DNA of 64,000 nt. It comes from Ypsolopha sequella (lineage: Eukaryota > Arthropoda > Insecta > Lepidoptera > Ypsolophidae). The stretch is from positions 30,022,069 to 30,086,068 of the forward strand of contig OW203993.1 of NCBI GenBank assembly GCA_934047225.1, written 5' to 3'. The position numbers and the translations under genes are program-made. The notes below the pieces were generated by a model, which was not told where the DNA came from, ran no database searches, and worked only from the letters and a program-made list of their open reading frames with translations. Below are positions 55,099 to 64,000 of the stretch, one piece after another. Numbering within the stretch: position 1 is the stretch's first letter; every line of letters begins with the position of its first letter.

Positions 55099-55290
55099 TT
55101 TAGATGTTGTAACTTATATTATGAAAAAAAGACATGATCTTGCTAAGTTTATTGCCCTTCTTCTTAGCAAGACTAATCGAATGGGCTGTGTTAGGCATAT
55201 ATTTATTATATGTATTGCATAATTTTATTTCTTATTCCTATATTTTTATTTTACTCAAGTGTATTTTTTATTAAATTTAAGTAAACCCAA
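55099..55290 (+). mobile_element. 5'-truncated LINE, second part
   Basis: It contains GACATGATCTTGCTAAGTTT and CTTCTTAGCAAGACTAATCG, matching 19120-19170. Similarity fades after ATGGGCTGTGTTAGGC. Confidence 0.75.
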
Positions 55291-55378
55291 CCTTTATTAT
55301 TTCCTTGTGTATTTCCCCATATTATTATTTCTTATATAAAGCTATTACGTATAGACATAGATTATGTAATTATATTAC

Positions 55379-57399
55379 ACTAGCTTCTGCCCACTTTTTT
55401 TGTTTATGTAGTTCCAGCTTGACCGATCACTATTGTTGAAACCCGAACTGCTTACGATTAGCCATTCGGGAAATATGGCCGATTACAATTTTGGCAATTT
55501 TTATTCATTTTTTTTTTACCGTCGGCGTCGTCTAGATCTCGCCGAGCATTTTTCTTAAAGTACTATGAACATAGGTCTAGCGTCAGCCGTTTGGGAGATA
55601 CGGGCCTGTAAAGTTTTGACACTTTCGGCAGGTAGATCTCATCGAGACCTTTTCCTAGACACCCATCAACATGGGTCTAACTCCAGCCGTTCGGGAGAAA
55701 TAGGCCGTCAAACTTTTGACATAAAAAAAAAACTTTTTTTGGCACCTCGTGGTCCAACCCCTAGAGATGTACCACCTTCCGTTCTAAAGATATTTTGCTG
55801 GGATATAGATAGATATAGATAGACAGATAGATAGACTGTGGATATATAGATAGATAGATACCTCAAAAGGAAAAATGTAACCCTAATAGGATCGCTTGTT
55901 TGGCTGTCTATCTGTCCGTCAGTTACAGCCGATTTGCTCTGGCACACATACTTTCAAGAATTTTCATGTCCGCTATTGTTAAATTTCAAAATCGATGCCA
56001 TTTTCGTAATTAACGTCACAAAAAACCATAAAAACGACACCCATATTGATATTTACACATTTCAACCGCATCGCACCCCAACAGGGGATGATGATATTTC
56101 ACGTCCACTACGTTGGATTTAGAAATCGTTGTTGTTTTCGTAATCAGCGACCCGATAAACCATACAAACGATACCCATATTGATTTTTAAACTTTGTCAC
56201 CCCATTTCCCCCTTTTAGGAGTTGAATTCTGAAAAAACCTGAAACACATGTTTACTCATGTATGGATAGGAGTACTCCTGTGAAGTCTTGAATAAAATAG
56301 TAGAATAATAATATTTTTTTTATTTTTTATTTATTTCATGAAAAGACAAATAAATACAATTTTCAAAATTTACAAATTACAAATGAGGTTTTAACTTATT
56401 GTAGGTACTTGAAACCTAGACTAGGCTACAAAGTAACCTGTTGATAGGTAACAGACCTCTTCCCTTCCTAGATTATTTTAACTTTTAACATATGCACGAA
56501 TTATTACGAACAGAACTGGAAGGTAGCATGAAAATATAAAAGATTAACAATTTGATTTATGAATAATTAAACTTCATTTTATGATAATTATTAATTATTA
56601 AGGGGCTCCAGAAGCAAAACTGCGTTTACAGACGTTTTTAAATTGGTTTAAACTTTCTATATGAATATTACAAAACTTTGAAAAAATATATCACACATAT
56701 TGACCCATGTCCCGTAATTGTGATGTTTTAAAATCTTAAAAGTTTTAACCTACAACGAGAAAATAAATACCTTTAATAACCTTTCAAATGCTTTAAAAAA
56801 CTGATAAATAGTTTAAACTTTTTAAATTCAAAAGAGACAAGGTTAACACTTATACACACATACGAGCAATACAAAAATCTAACACAATGATGTTTAAAAC
56901 TTTTAAATATCAAACTAACATATGTGAAAAGCATTATTTTCTCTATTTTGCGCTACCTGGCGACACAGCGATCGTCGTAACAGCCACTTTACAATGCACT
57001 CTGATATGAACGTTATTACTATTTTGTTTATTTGTATATTTGTACCGACGCATTCCGAGCTGCTAATCTAGCTTACTGAAGCCCCTTAAGCTAACATTAA
57101 AAATTGATGATAAGATTCTCGAATTGAGACAAATTAATTTACTCATTTATGGATAGGAGGGGAGTACTCCTGTGAAGTCTCGAATAAAATAGTCTTAACT
57201 AATCTTGTTTCTCCATACAAACTTTGGACCCCCGTTTCAGCCCCTTAGAGGTAGAATTTCGAAAAATCCTTTCTTATTCCTTGTCTACATTACAAAAGAA
57301 AGCTCTGTGCAAAATTTCAGCTTTCTAGGTCCTAGGGTTTGGGCTGTGCGTTGATGACTCAGTGAATGAGTGAGTCAGTCAGGACTTCTTTTTATATAT

Positions 57400-57404
<5 letters not shown>
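55379..57404 (+). repeat. TAGCTTCTGCCC-family element, complete copy
   Basis: It starts CACTAGCTTCTGCCC, passes CCGTTTGGGAGATACGGGCC, AGGTAGATCTCATCGAGACC and CAAACTTTGGACCCCCGTTT, and ends GTCAGGACTTCTTTTTATAT before an ATG microsatellite. It has no ORF of its own. A GATA microsatellite lies at 55805-55862. It is interrupted by a TTAA MITE at 56602-57085. Confidence 0.75.
56602..57085. mobile_element. TTAA-flanked MITE (piggyBac-like), 484 bp
   Basis: The ends GGGGCTCCAG and CTGAAGCCCC are inverted. TTAA lies at 56598-56601 and 57086-57089. The sister repeat near 51707 reads TTAATTATTAAGCTAACATT without the insert. TTAA targets and short G-rich TIRs fit the piggyBac superfamily. No ORF. Confidence 0.88.
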
Positions 57405-57438
<34 letters not shown>

Positions 57439-57466
57439 ATGATGATGATGATGATGATGATGATAA
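57404..57466. repeat. ATG trinucleotide microsatellite
   Basis: About 20 GAT/ATG units with one TTATG break. It is the tail of the preceding element. The polyhistidine-like minus frame is its shadow. Confidence 0.95.
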
Positions 57467-57717
57467 AACCGACCTGTAATAAATGTATCTGATATACCTA
57501 CGTACATATAAAATATATTAATTTCATAAACAATGTGGTAGTGTAGCATTGCGACATGCACTTTCGTGCGTCATTAAAGTTACGCTTAGTCAGTAAGTTA
57601 GAATTAAGGTATTTTTGTACTAATTAAATATATTCATTCATTATACGACCATCAACCAAACAACATGTTTCCTTTAACTTGTTCCTGACATCAGTACACC
57701 TACACGTATCCCCACAG
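57467..57717. other. Intron 2 sequence, no feature recognised
   Basis: AT-rich spacer between the microsatellite and the exon-like fragment. Confidence 0.5.
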
Positions 57718-57756
57718 TAGTACACTAGAGCAGTGGTCCCTGCGCTGCGGGTTTGT
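57718..57756 (+). pseudogene. Exon 2-like fragment in intron 2
   Basis: AGTACACTAGAGCAGTGGTC then CCTGCGCTGCGGG resembles 52314-52347 of exon 2 at about 85%. The second-finger cysteine codon is changed to tryptophan and a stop follows the GFV codons. CCCCACAG precedes it like an acceptor. It is a probable decayed exon duplicate. Confidence 0.5.
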
Positions 57757-58005
57757 ATAAACTCGTATGTAGATTGCATTTGATATGCACTAGATAAAAT
57801 AACTAATATATAATCGTCGTAATAACGAGTGTATCTTGGCCGGTGTTGACCGATAGCTCTGAAACGTAGACACCGAATGGTACAAATTTTAGCGAGCTGT
57901 GGAAGTAGCTCGGTATTACTTTGATGGATAAGGTTGCAGTAGAAGTTATCGGTCAAAGAACTACAGTAACCGACATAGCTTCAAATCAAATATTAGCAGA
58001 CTGAA
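57757..58005. other. Intron 2 sequence, no feature recognised
   Basis: No repeat or exon supported. Confidence 0.45.
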
Positions 58006-58589
58006 GTGGCAGTGTCCTGCCTGGTGGTCATACTGCCAAAGTGGCAGTGTCCTGGTGGTCATACTGCCAAAGTGGCAGTGTCCTGGTGGTCATACTGCCA
58101 AAGTGGCAGTGTCCTGGTGGTCATACTGCCAAAGTGGCAGTGTCCTGGTGGTCATACTGCCAAAGTGGCAGTGTCCTGGTGGCAGTGGCGTGCACAGAAC
58201 TTTTTGCTGGAAAAGCAAACAATTGGTCAAGAACAACAATAAAAAAAATATGAAAAAATTTAAATATCACTTTGAAAAAAAAAAAATTGTATGACGCCAG
58301 GGTAGACAATGTCTACCCTAGAGTGAGAATTTCCTATACAAACTTTTTTTTTTCAAAGTGACATTTAAATTTTTTTTTATTTTTTTTTTGTTGTTCTTGA
58401 CCAATTGTTTGCTTTTCCAGCAAAAAGTTCTGTGCACGCCACTGCCTGGTGGTCATATTGCCAAAGTGGCAGTGTCCTGGTGGTCATACTGCCAAAGTGG
58501 CAGTGTCCTGGTGGTCATACTGCCAAATTGGCAGTGTCCTGATGGTCATACTGCCAAAGTGGCAGTGTCCTGGTGGTCATACTGCCAAA
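58006..58589. repeat. 31-bp minisatellite (about 10 copies) split by a hAT MITE
   Basis: The unit GTGGCAGTGTCCTGGTGGTC...ATACTGCCAAA has period 31 at 58041, 58072, 58103 and 58134, and again at 58466-58589. The first copy has an extra CCTG. The MITE at 58183-58444 breaks one unit. ORFs across the array are artefacts. Confidence 0.95.
58183..58444. mobile_element. Palindromic hAT-type MITE with 8-bp target duplication
   Basis: The whole 262 bp is close to one palindrome: CAGTGGCGTGCACAGAACTT and its complement at the ends, AGGGTAGACAATGTCTACCC at the centre. CCTGGTGG lies at 58175-58182 and 58445-58452. The CAGTGGCG end and 8-bp duplication indicate a hAT origin. Confidence 0.93.
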
Positions 58590-58614
58590 GAATCGACAAC
58601 CATTGTAGTAGATG

Positions 58615-58800
58615 AGTTCGGGAGTGGAGGCCACGTCTAGGACGACGTAGTGTGAGTCGACCTGCATCCAGGTGGACCAATGACCTGAAGAAGTTCGCAG
58701 GTTATGGTTGGATAGGGACGGCTATCGAGTGCTATGGTGCACGTTGGGAGAGGCCTATGTCCCTCAGTGGACTAGTGTGAAGTAGTATTTATAATGATGA
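58615..58800 (+). pseudogene. LINE 3' tail (RTE/R1-like peptide remnant)
   Basis: GACCTGCATCCAGGTGGACC, AATGACCTGAAGAAG and GGGAGAGGCCTATGTCCCTC followed by AGTGGAC are the degenerate end of a LINE ORF (RWTDDL...GEAYVQQW type), then an ATGATGAT tail. Frames are broken. Confidence 0.6.
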
Positions 58801-58835
58801 TCATAAAATATACTCGTATACATGTATTTTTCTAG

Positions 58836-58946
58836 TTCACCCGACCCTGCGGCGTCTCTGCCAGCCGCTACACACACTTGGGCGCCGAAGACAGCCCCTC
58901 TCGATGACTGTGTCACCTTCCTAGAGAAGGAAGTCGCTACCATCAA
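58836..58946 (+). CDS. TRAF-type zinc-finger gene, exon 3
   Basis: Acceptor TTTTTCTAG|TTCACC, donor ATCAA|GTGAGT; 111 bp. The first T completes the AG|T serine codon from exon 2. The frame encodes a proline/alanine/threonine linker (SPDPAASLPAATHTW) and then DDCVTFLEKEVATI, where the coiled coil begins. The last two bases AA complete a lysine codon with exon 4. Codon phase agrees on both sides without adjustment, which is the main evidence for the exon. Confidence 0.83.
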
Positions 58947-59247
58947 GTGAGTGTTCCAAATTGTTGTACAATGAACCACGAACGGCTTTGGCATCTTTGG
59001 CGATGTCTAAAATGTGAGATGATTTCAAAAATCAATGAGATATATATTCAGAAAGTGGGGTGAAACTGAAAATATATTAAGTCTAATTTACTGTCTAATC
59101 ATAACCTTGTATTTTTATATTATAAAGTACATAAAAACATTGAAAACAATCACGAACGGGTTAATATTCAGTGTAATTAGAAAGCTGTCTCCACCTATTA
59201 GTGTAAGATAACACAGAGAATCTCACCAAAAACGTCCTATATTCTAG

Positions 59248-59461
59248 ACTAGTCCTTACCGAGGAAGCGAACCATCGCGAGATACAAACCAGCGACATGG
59301 AGACCCTGCGTACAAAGTTCGTGCTTCTAGACCAGACGTCGCAGCATTTCCTCTCGACTCTCGTATCTCTGAGGGCAACCGTCGACGACGAAGCTGAGCG
59401 GTCAGCTAACTGGGCCGCGCAGTTCAAACACGACCTGGCTAACGTGCAGCTGGCTTTGCAG
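59248..59461 (+). CDS. TRAF-type zinc-finger gene, exon 4 (coiled coil)
   Basis: The acceptor is ATTCTAG|ACTAGTCC; a second AG five bases later gives the wrong frame. The donor is TTGCAG|GTGAAA in phase 0. It encodes 71 residues after the shared lysine: LVLTEEANHREIQTSDMETL..., rich in Leu, Glu, Gln and Arg with heptad-like spac­ing, consistent with a parallel coiled coil (about residues 113-193) as in TRAF oligomerisation regions. The intron before it is only 301 bp. A C-terminal TRAF/MATH domain would be expected next but is not found before 64000; the gene probably continues past the window. Confidence 0.85.
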
Positions 59462-59823
59462 GTGAAACCAAAAATAACAATTCTAGCTGCTTCTGAACAG
59501 ACTTAGTGCCTTTAATACTACGTATCCTAGTGAAACCCTCGATTGTAAGAGTACATGGTGTCATCATGAGTTGTACTATTGGTACGATCTCAATTTGAAA
59601 TGTTAGATTTAGTACCCCAGAGGTAACGGAACATTTGATTAAGATGAAATCTTTTAGCATGGGCTAACTCTTAATGAGTCTTACTTAATGCTGGCATGCT
59701 TGCCGTGTGCCGTGTGATCCTGTTGGAGTAGAATAGCATTACCCAATACCTGCCTGCGGGTGTCGTACAGATTATTGATTGAGCAAGCGGACTACTGCCG
59801 AAACTCCCTCAGTGTGAGGGGAC
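59462..59823. other. Intron after exon 4, no feature recognised
   Basis: Non-repetitive spacer leading into the 51-bp array. Confidence 0.5.
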
Positions 59824-60836
59824 ACCTGTGCCCGGCCACAGATTAAATAGTAGGCCCGGCAGTGAGTGAGTGAGACCTGTGCCCGGCCACATATTAAATA
59901 GTAGGCCCGGCAGTGAGTGAGTGAGACCTGTGCCCGGCCACATATTATATAGTAGGCCCGGCAGTGAGTGAGTGAGACCTGTGCCCGGCCACAGATTATA
60001 TAGTAGGCCCGGCAGTGAGTGAGTGAGACCTGTGCCCGGCCACATATTAAATAGTAGGCCCGGCAGTGAGTGAGTGAGACCTGTGCCCGGCCACATATTA
60101 AATAGTAGGCCCGGCAGTGAGTGAGTGAGACCTGTGCCCGGCCACATATTATATAGTAGGCCCGGCAGTGAGTGAGTGAGACCTGTGCCCGGCCACAGAT
60201 TATATAGTAGGCCCGGCAGTGAGTGAGTGAGACCTGTGCCCGGCCACATATTAAATAGTAGGCCCGGCAGTGAGTGAGTGAGACCTGTGCCCGGCCACAT
60301 ATTAAATAGTAGGCCCGGCAGTGAGTGAGTGAGACCTGTGCCCGGCCACATATTATATAGTAGGCCCGGCAGTGAGTGAGTGAGACCTGTGCCCGGCCAC
60401 AGATTATATAGTAGGCCCGGCAGTGAGTGAGTGAGACCTGTGCCCGGCCACATATTAAATAGTAGGCCCGGCAGTGAGTGAGTGAGACCTGTGCCCGGCC
60501 ACATATTAAATAGTAGGCCCGGCAGTGAGTGAGTGAGACCTGTGCCCGGCCACATATTATATAGTAGGCCCGGCAGTGAGTGAGTGAGACCTGTGCCCGG
60601 CCACAGATTATATAGTAGGCCCGGCAGTGAGTGAGTGAGACCTGTGCCCGGCCACATATTAAATAGTAGGCCCGGCAGTGAGTGAGTGAGACCTGTGCCC
60701 GGCCACAGATTATATAGTAGGTCCGGCAGTGAGTGAGTGAGACCTGTGCCCGGCCACATATTAAATAGTAGGCCCGGCAGTGAGTGAGTGAGACCTTGGC
60801 CCGGCCACAGATTATATAGTAGGCCCGGCAGTGAGT
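59824..60836. repeat. 51-bp satellite, about 20 copies, four-unit higher-order repeat
   Basis: The unit begins ACCTGTGCCCGGCCACA and ends GGCAGTGAGTGAGTGAG. Three variants at the centre (CATATTAAATA = A, CATATTATATA = B, CAGATTATATA = C) run A-A-B-C through copies 5-16. Copies 1-4 are nearly the same, and copies 17-20 run A-C-A-C. That gives a 204-bp higher-order period. The 316-codon minus frame arises because 51 is divisible by three. Confidence 0.97.
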
Positions 60837-60999
60837 CGACTTTTAGGCTGATGTTGATTATGCATACTGGCTTAGTTGAATAAAAAACATGTATCCTAGG
60901 AGATTAGCCCAGATTAGGGCTCCGCTGGCCAAAGAGCAAATGAAAAACTTCAGATTCATCTAATTATAGGTAGTATATGTACATACGGAAAAAAAGGAG
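60837..60999. other. Spacer
   Basis: No feature recognised. Confidence 0.5.
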
Positions 61000-62115
61000 T
61001 TCTTAAGCCAAGAATATTATTAATCTCAGAAAAACTGTTTTATTTCAAGTAAACATTTTCATGTTCCTAATTAACACTGTTTACTTGAATGAAAAATAAT
61101 ATACTGCTCCTTTTTATTCTTGATTAAAGAAATATATCGGGAGCTGAAAGGGCGTATCTACAAAAATATAAAAGAATCGACTAGTTATTTATAAATATTC
61201 TTCTTAAATTATAAAAACGCATTTTCACGACGTAGACTTAGGCTTAATACTATTAATTATAGTATAGTGTGGTTATAGGTACTATTAAGTTAATAGTACC
61301 TATAACCAGTGGAGCAACCGTTACTTTTTCAGTACATCGGAATTTTCGGAATTCAGAAAATCTGTAGATACACCTTTTCAGTTTGATGCCCTCGATATGT
61401 TTGATCGATGTTTAATTTAATCTAAATTGAAAATATTACTTATTTTCGACTGAAAACAATAAAATTCAAATCAAGATATTTTTGTCTTCATCCAAAATGA
61501 TATTTTACTTTTCTTAAAATATGTAGACTACTTTAAACTCTAGAAATAAAAAATCTTGTTTTGAGAACGTTCTCTCAATACAAGAGTATGACAATTTTGT
61601 TTACAGAAAATGTCCTTGACTTTTCATATTCTTGACTCAAGAATATGAAAAGATTTTATTTCAAGAATTTTTGTGTTATTCGAAGTTATTGTTATAACTG
61701 TTATTGTTAAAAACTTATCGCTTACTTTTGATCTAAGAATGACTATATTCTTTGTTGAAGAATTTTTACATCTTGTTCTAAAACATAATATGTTTCGAAC
61801 CAAGAACTCAAATTCTCTTAGGACAATAAAATATTATTTTGCATAACAAGGATTTTTTTAATTTCTTGGTGCAAGAATATAACAAGGATTTTTTTTTTAA
61901 TTCTTGCACCAAAAAATTTGCATTACTTACTATAACATTAAACTATTCCTGTTTTGTATAATCTTGACCTGAGAATGTTTGTTTTGATTGAAGAATAAAG
62001 GTAATTTTATTTTAAAAAATGCGTTTTACCTTTACTGAAAATAAATAGGTACTTACTTTAAACAAATAAAATTATTTTCTTACCTAAAAAATTACACGTA
62101 TTCTTTGCACAAGAA
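61000..62115. repeat. AT-rich stretch with recurring ATTCTTG-CAAGAAT palindromes
   Basis: Imperfect palindromes of the type ATTCTTnnnnnAAGAAT occur near 61000, 61116, 61628, 61749, 61863 and 62099, with half-sites near 61725, 61899, 61961 and 61990. Two extended palindromes are exact: 61271-61307 (18-bp arms, 1-nt centre) and 61620-61652 (16-bp arms, 1-nt centre). No gene is visible. Confidence 0.6.
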
Positions 62116-62814
62116 TTAGTATACTCGTCGATGAATAATTTCTTCATCTTATTCTGAAAATTAATCTGTTTCAAACCTAGAACACAAATTCTATCGATTT
62201 AATAATATTTTGCAACTGTTCTACACTAGATGGCGGTAGTAGTAACCTACATCGCGATATCATTTAATTTCTTTCACAATTAATAATCTCGATGTAACGC
62301 ATGTAACTGCTAATTGAGCAATCCAATACTATAGTGAGTGTGCATCTGTCAACAGCAGCGGGTCTACCGCGTAATTCTCATTTTCATCAACATCAACTTG
62401 AGATTGAAATTTGACGTGCGTGCGACGACGCCCGCCTAACATGCCATCTCTTTTGCATGCGTTGAATTTCGCATGCATTTGCTTGAAGTTAGACCTGTGT
62501 CGATCGATCATTTCTTGCGACCCGGGTCGATCGTGACCCGTCGATTAGGTGACTCGATCAAAATGATTCGATCGTTTGATCGATCACCCGCAGGTCGGTC
62601 ACATGACTCACACGTCAAAATATGAGGTTTTATAACGAAAATCTAAATCTGTGTTGTCGTTGGAGAGCTCTACTGACTGATCTCAAATCGATTACTTTGT
62701 TGATTGTGTAATTCTAGTAATTTTAAATAAAATACATTCTAGTTTTGAAAGGAAATTAGCTTTATTGTTAATACAAAAATCTTTGAAATGTACCTATATT
62801 TGAGGATTACAAAT
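62116..62814. other. Flank of the hAT gene, GATCGAT-rich
   Basis: A minus frame at 62329-62511 (60 codons) is not recognised. From 62497 to 62610 GATCGAT, CGACCCGGGTCG and related words are dense, as in subterminal regions of hAT elements. The terminal repeat itself could not be fixed because the other end is outside the window. Confidence 0.4.
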
Positions 62815-64000
62815 CTATAAATTGTAGTTTAAAAATAAAATTTGAGAGGCTTTCTTTGGTTTAAGCGAACTTCTTTTATCAGTGATCGTCATTCCAGCTT
62901 TGGAAAAGATCCTTTCACAGGGAACTGAGGTTGCTGTGACGCATAGTCTGCGCTTCATTAAAATATATAAATGAGGATACAGATGTCGGCGATCATTCCA
63001 CCATTTTAACGGATCATCTGTTCGCTTGATGAGTGGTTCATTGAGATACTTGTCTAACTCTACAATGCTAGCTGCTGTAGGGTTTCTTACTATCTCGTTT
63101 TCGACTTCTTTGTCGAACACCTCCCACATGCTGGAAGTTGAATGTTGTGATTCTGTGTAATTTGTTGCAGGAGTTGATTCTGTCAACGCCGAGTTTTCAT
63201 TTTGCTTGAACAAAACGCAAAGTTTCTTTTGCACCGATTTCAAACACTGGTCATATTTGTCAGTACTACTAAACGCATGCTTTTTAAAGCGGGGATCTAA
63301 AAAAGATGCTTCTGCGGCTAATACGTTTCCTTCTATTTCGCGAAATCTATCATGTAGCTGATCTCGTAGTGTCCTCAATAATTGTACCAATTTATCTGGA
63401 CCACCTTCAGTTAAATACTTTTCCACGTGCATTTTCATGATTCTTACAAGGACGATTACTTTGGAAATAGAAACTGATTTCTCGGCGCTCATTTCTTCTG
63501 TCACCTCGTAAAATATTTTCAAAACTTCAACACATTTCTGTAGTAGCATCCAACCATCAGGTGTGAGGGTGTTCAATCGGGGTTGTTCTATGGCTAATAT
63601 ACTTACTACAGCATCTTTTATTTTCAGTAAGCGTGCGAGCATGTCATATGTCGAGTTCCATCTGGTAACTACGCTCTGTTTGAGTTTAAGAGGAGGCAAT
63701 TCCATTTGAGCTTGCATAGCTCGCAGTCTGCTGTTGGCTGATGAACTATGTTTGAAATACTGAACTATAGTTTTCACCTGATCTAACTGTTCTTTGATTG
63801 CGTTCAAACCATGTTGAACCACAAGGTTCACAGTATGAGCAAAACAAGGAAAGTGTCGCCATGTTGTTAAATGGACGGCCGCTACAATATTGGCAGCATT
63901 ATCAGTCACCATTCCGGCTATTTTGTGTGAAATGTCCCAGTATGATACTTCACTTGATAAAAAGTTTTGTAGATTTTCTGCAGTGTGTCGTTCATCAAAC
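62815..64000 (-). CDS. hAT transposase (ZBED-like), partial
   Basis: The frame is open to the right edge; sequence upstream of the first internal ATG still reads DERHTAENLQNFLSSEVSYW. Motifs: MVTDNAANIVAAVH (DDE core aspartate region), HFPCFAHTVNLVVQHGL, VVTRWNSTYDMLARLL (the RW motif of hAT proteins), EASFLDPRFKKHAF, and the C-terminal dimerisation domain WWNDRRHLYPHLYILMKRRL then VTATSVPCERIFSKAG. It ends at 62815. About 394 codons are visible of an expected 600-700; the BED finger would be beyond the edge. The region seen is intact, so it could be an active transposase or a domesticated ZBED gene. Confidence 0.9.
   Translation of the reverse strand, partial: FDERHTAENLQNFLSSEVSYWDISHKIAGMVTDNAANIVAAVHLTTWRHFPCFAHTVNLVVQHGLNAIKEQLDQVKTIVQYFKHSSSANSRLRAMQAQMELPPLKLKQSVVTRWNSTYDMLARLLKIKDAVVSILAIEQPRLNTLTPDGWMLLQKCVEVLKIFYEVTEEMSAEKSVSISKVIVLVRIMKMHVEKYLTEGGPDKLVQLLRTLRDQLHDRFREIEGNVLAAEASFLDPRFKKHAFSSTDKYDQCLKSVQKKLCVLFKQNENSALTESTPATNYTESQHSTSSMWEVFDKEVENEIVRNPTAASIVELDKYLNEPLIKRTDDPLKWWNDRRHLYPHLYILMKRRLCVTATSVPCERIFSKAGMTITDKRSSLKPKKASQILFLNYNL

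Noticed and set aside
57379..57561. Polyhistidine ORF
   Set aside because: Reverse translation of the ATG microsatellite.
59809..60759. 316-codon minus ORF with GTGLTHSLPGLLYN repeats
   Set aside because: Translation of the 51-bp satellite; the open frame follows from the unit length. No start region or domain outside the array.

Overview
This is nuclear DNA of an insect, most likely a moth or butterfly. It is AT-rich. It has GT-AG introns and no bacterial gene layout. It carries repeat families I associate with Lepidoptera, such as the AAGTGCGAGTC...AGGGTTCCGT family. It also has remnants of several eukaryotic transposon classes: non-LTR, Ty3/gypsy LTR, mariner, hAT, TTAA-type, Helitron and foldback elements. 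The species cannot be named from the sequence.

One host gene can be supported. Four plus-strand exons (36121-36234, 52297-52436, 58836-58946, 59248-59461) join with matching splice phases into a 193-codon open frame. The frame encodes two TRAF-type zinc fingers followed by a coiled coil. The first finger is split by a 16-kb intron. The expected C-terminal part, perhaps a MATH/TRAF domain, would lie beyond the right edge. Introns 1 and 2 are packed with repeats.

Layout: 1-9.5 kb holds a segment duplicated 33 kb away, a 31 x 31-bp array, a 15 x 45-bp array, several inverted-repeat (MITE/foldback) elements and a Helitron helicase scrap. 9.6-12.3 kb holds two foldback elements in which one arm has grown a minisatellite; a probable solo LTR sits in the first. 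12.4-15 kb holds dispersed repeats and a MITE whose empty site is also in the window. 15.5-20.3 kb is an old non-LTR element with a restriction-like endonuclease domain, split by a younger 3.8-kb LINE. 20.4-23.7 kb holds foldbacks and a mariner remnant with two nested insertions. 24.0-29.5 kb is a full-length Ty3/gypsy element with identical LTRs but a broken pol. 30.5-35.2 kb holds giant and nested palindromes and an 8-copy 47-bp array.

36-60 kb is the TRAF-like gene with its repeat-filled introns. These include a CR1/Jockey-type LINE, a long-TIR element carrying a fragment of a cysteine-rich gene, a four-layer nest ending in a hAT MITE with a perfect 8-bp target duplication, a TTAA-flanked MITE, and a hAT MITE inside a minisatellite. 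Beyond the last exon are a 51-bp satellite with four-unit higher-order structure, an AT-rich stretch studded with small palindromes, and a hAT transposase gene running off the right edge.

Most long open frames here are artefacts of tandem repeats. The strongest observations are the exon chain of the TRAF-like gene and the nested insertions whose empty sites can be read from paralogous copies or from restored reading frames. No new defence or metabolic system was found. All family assignments were made by eye, without database searches.
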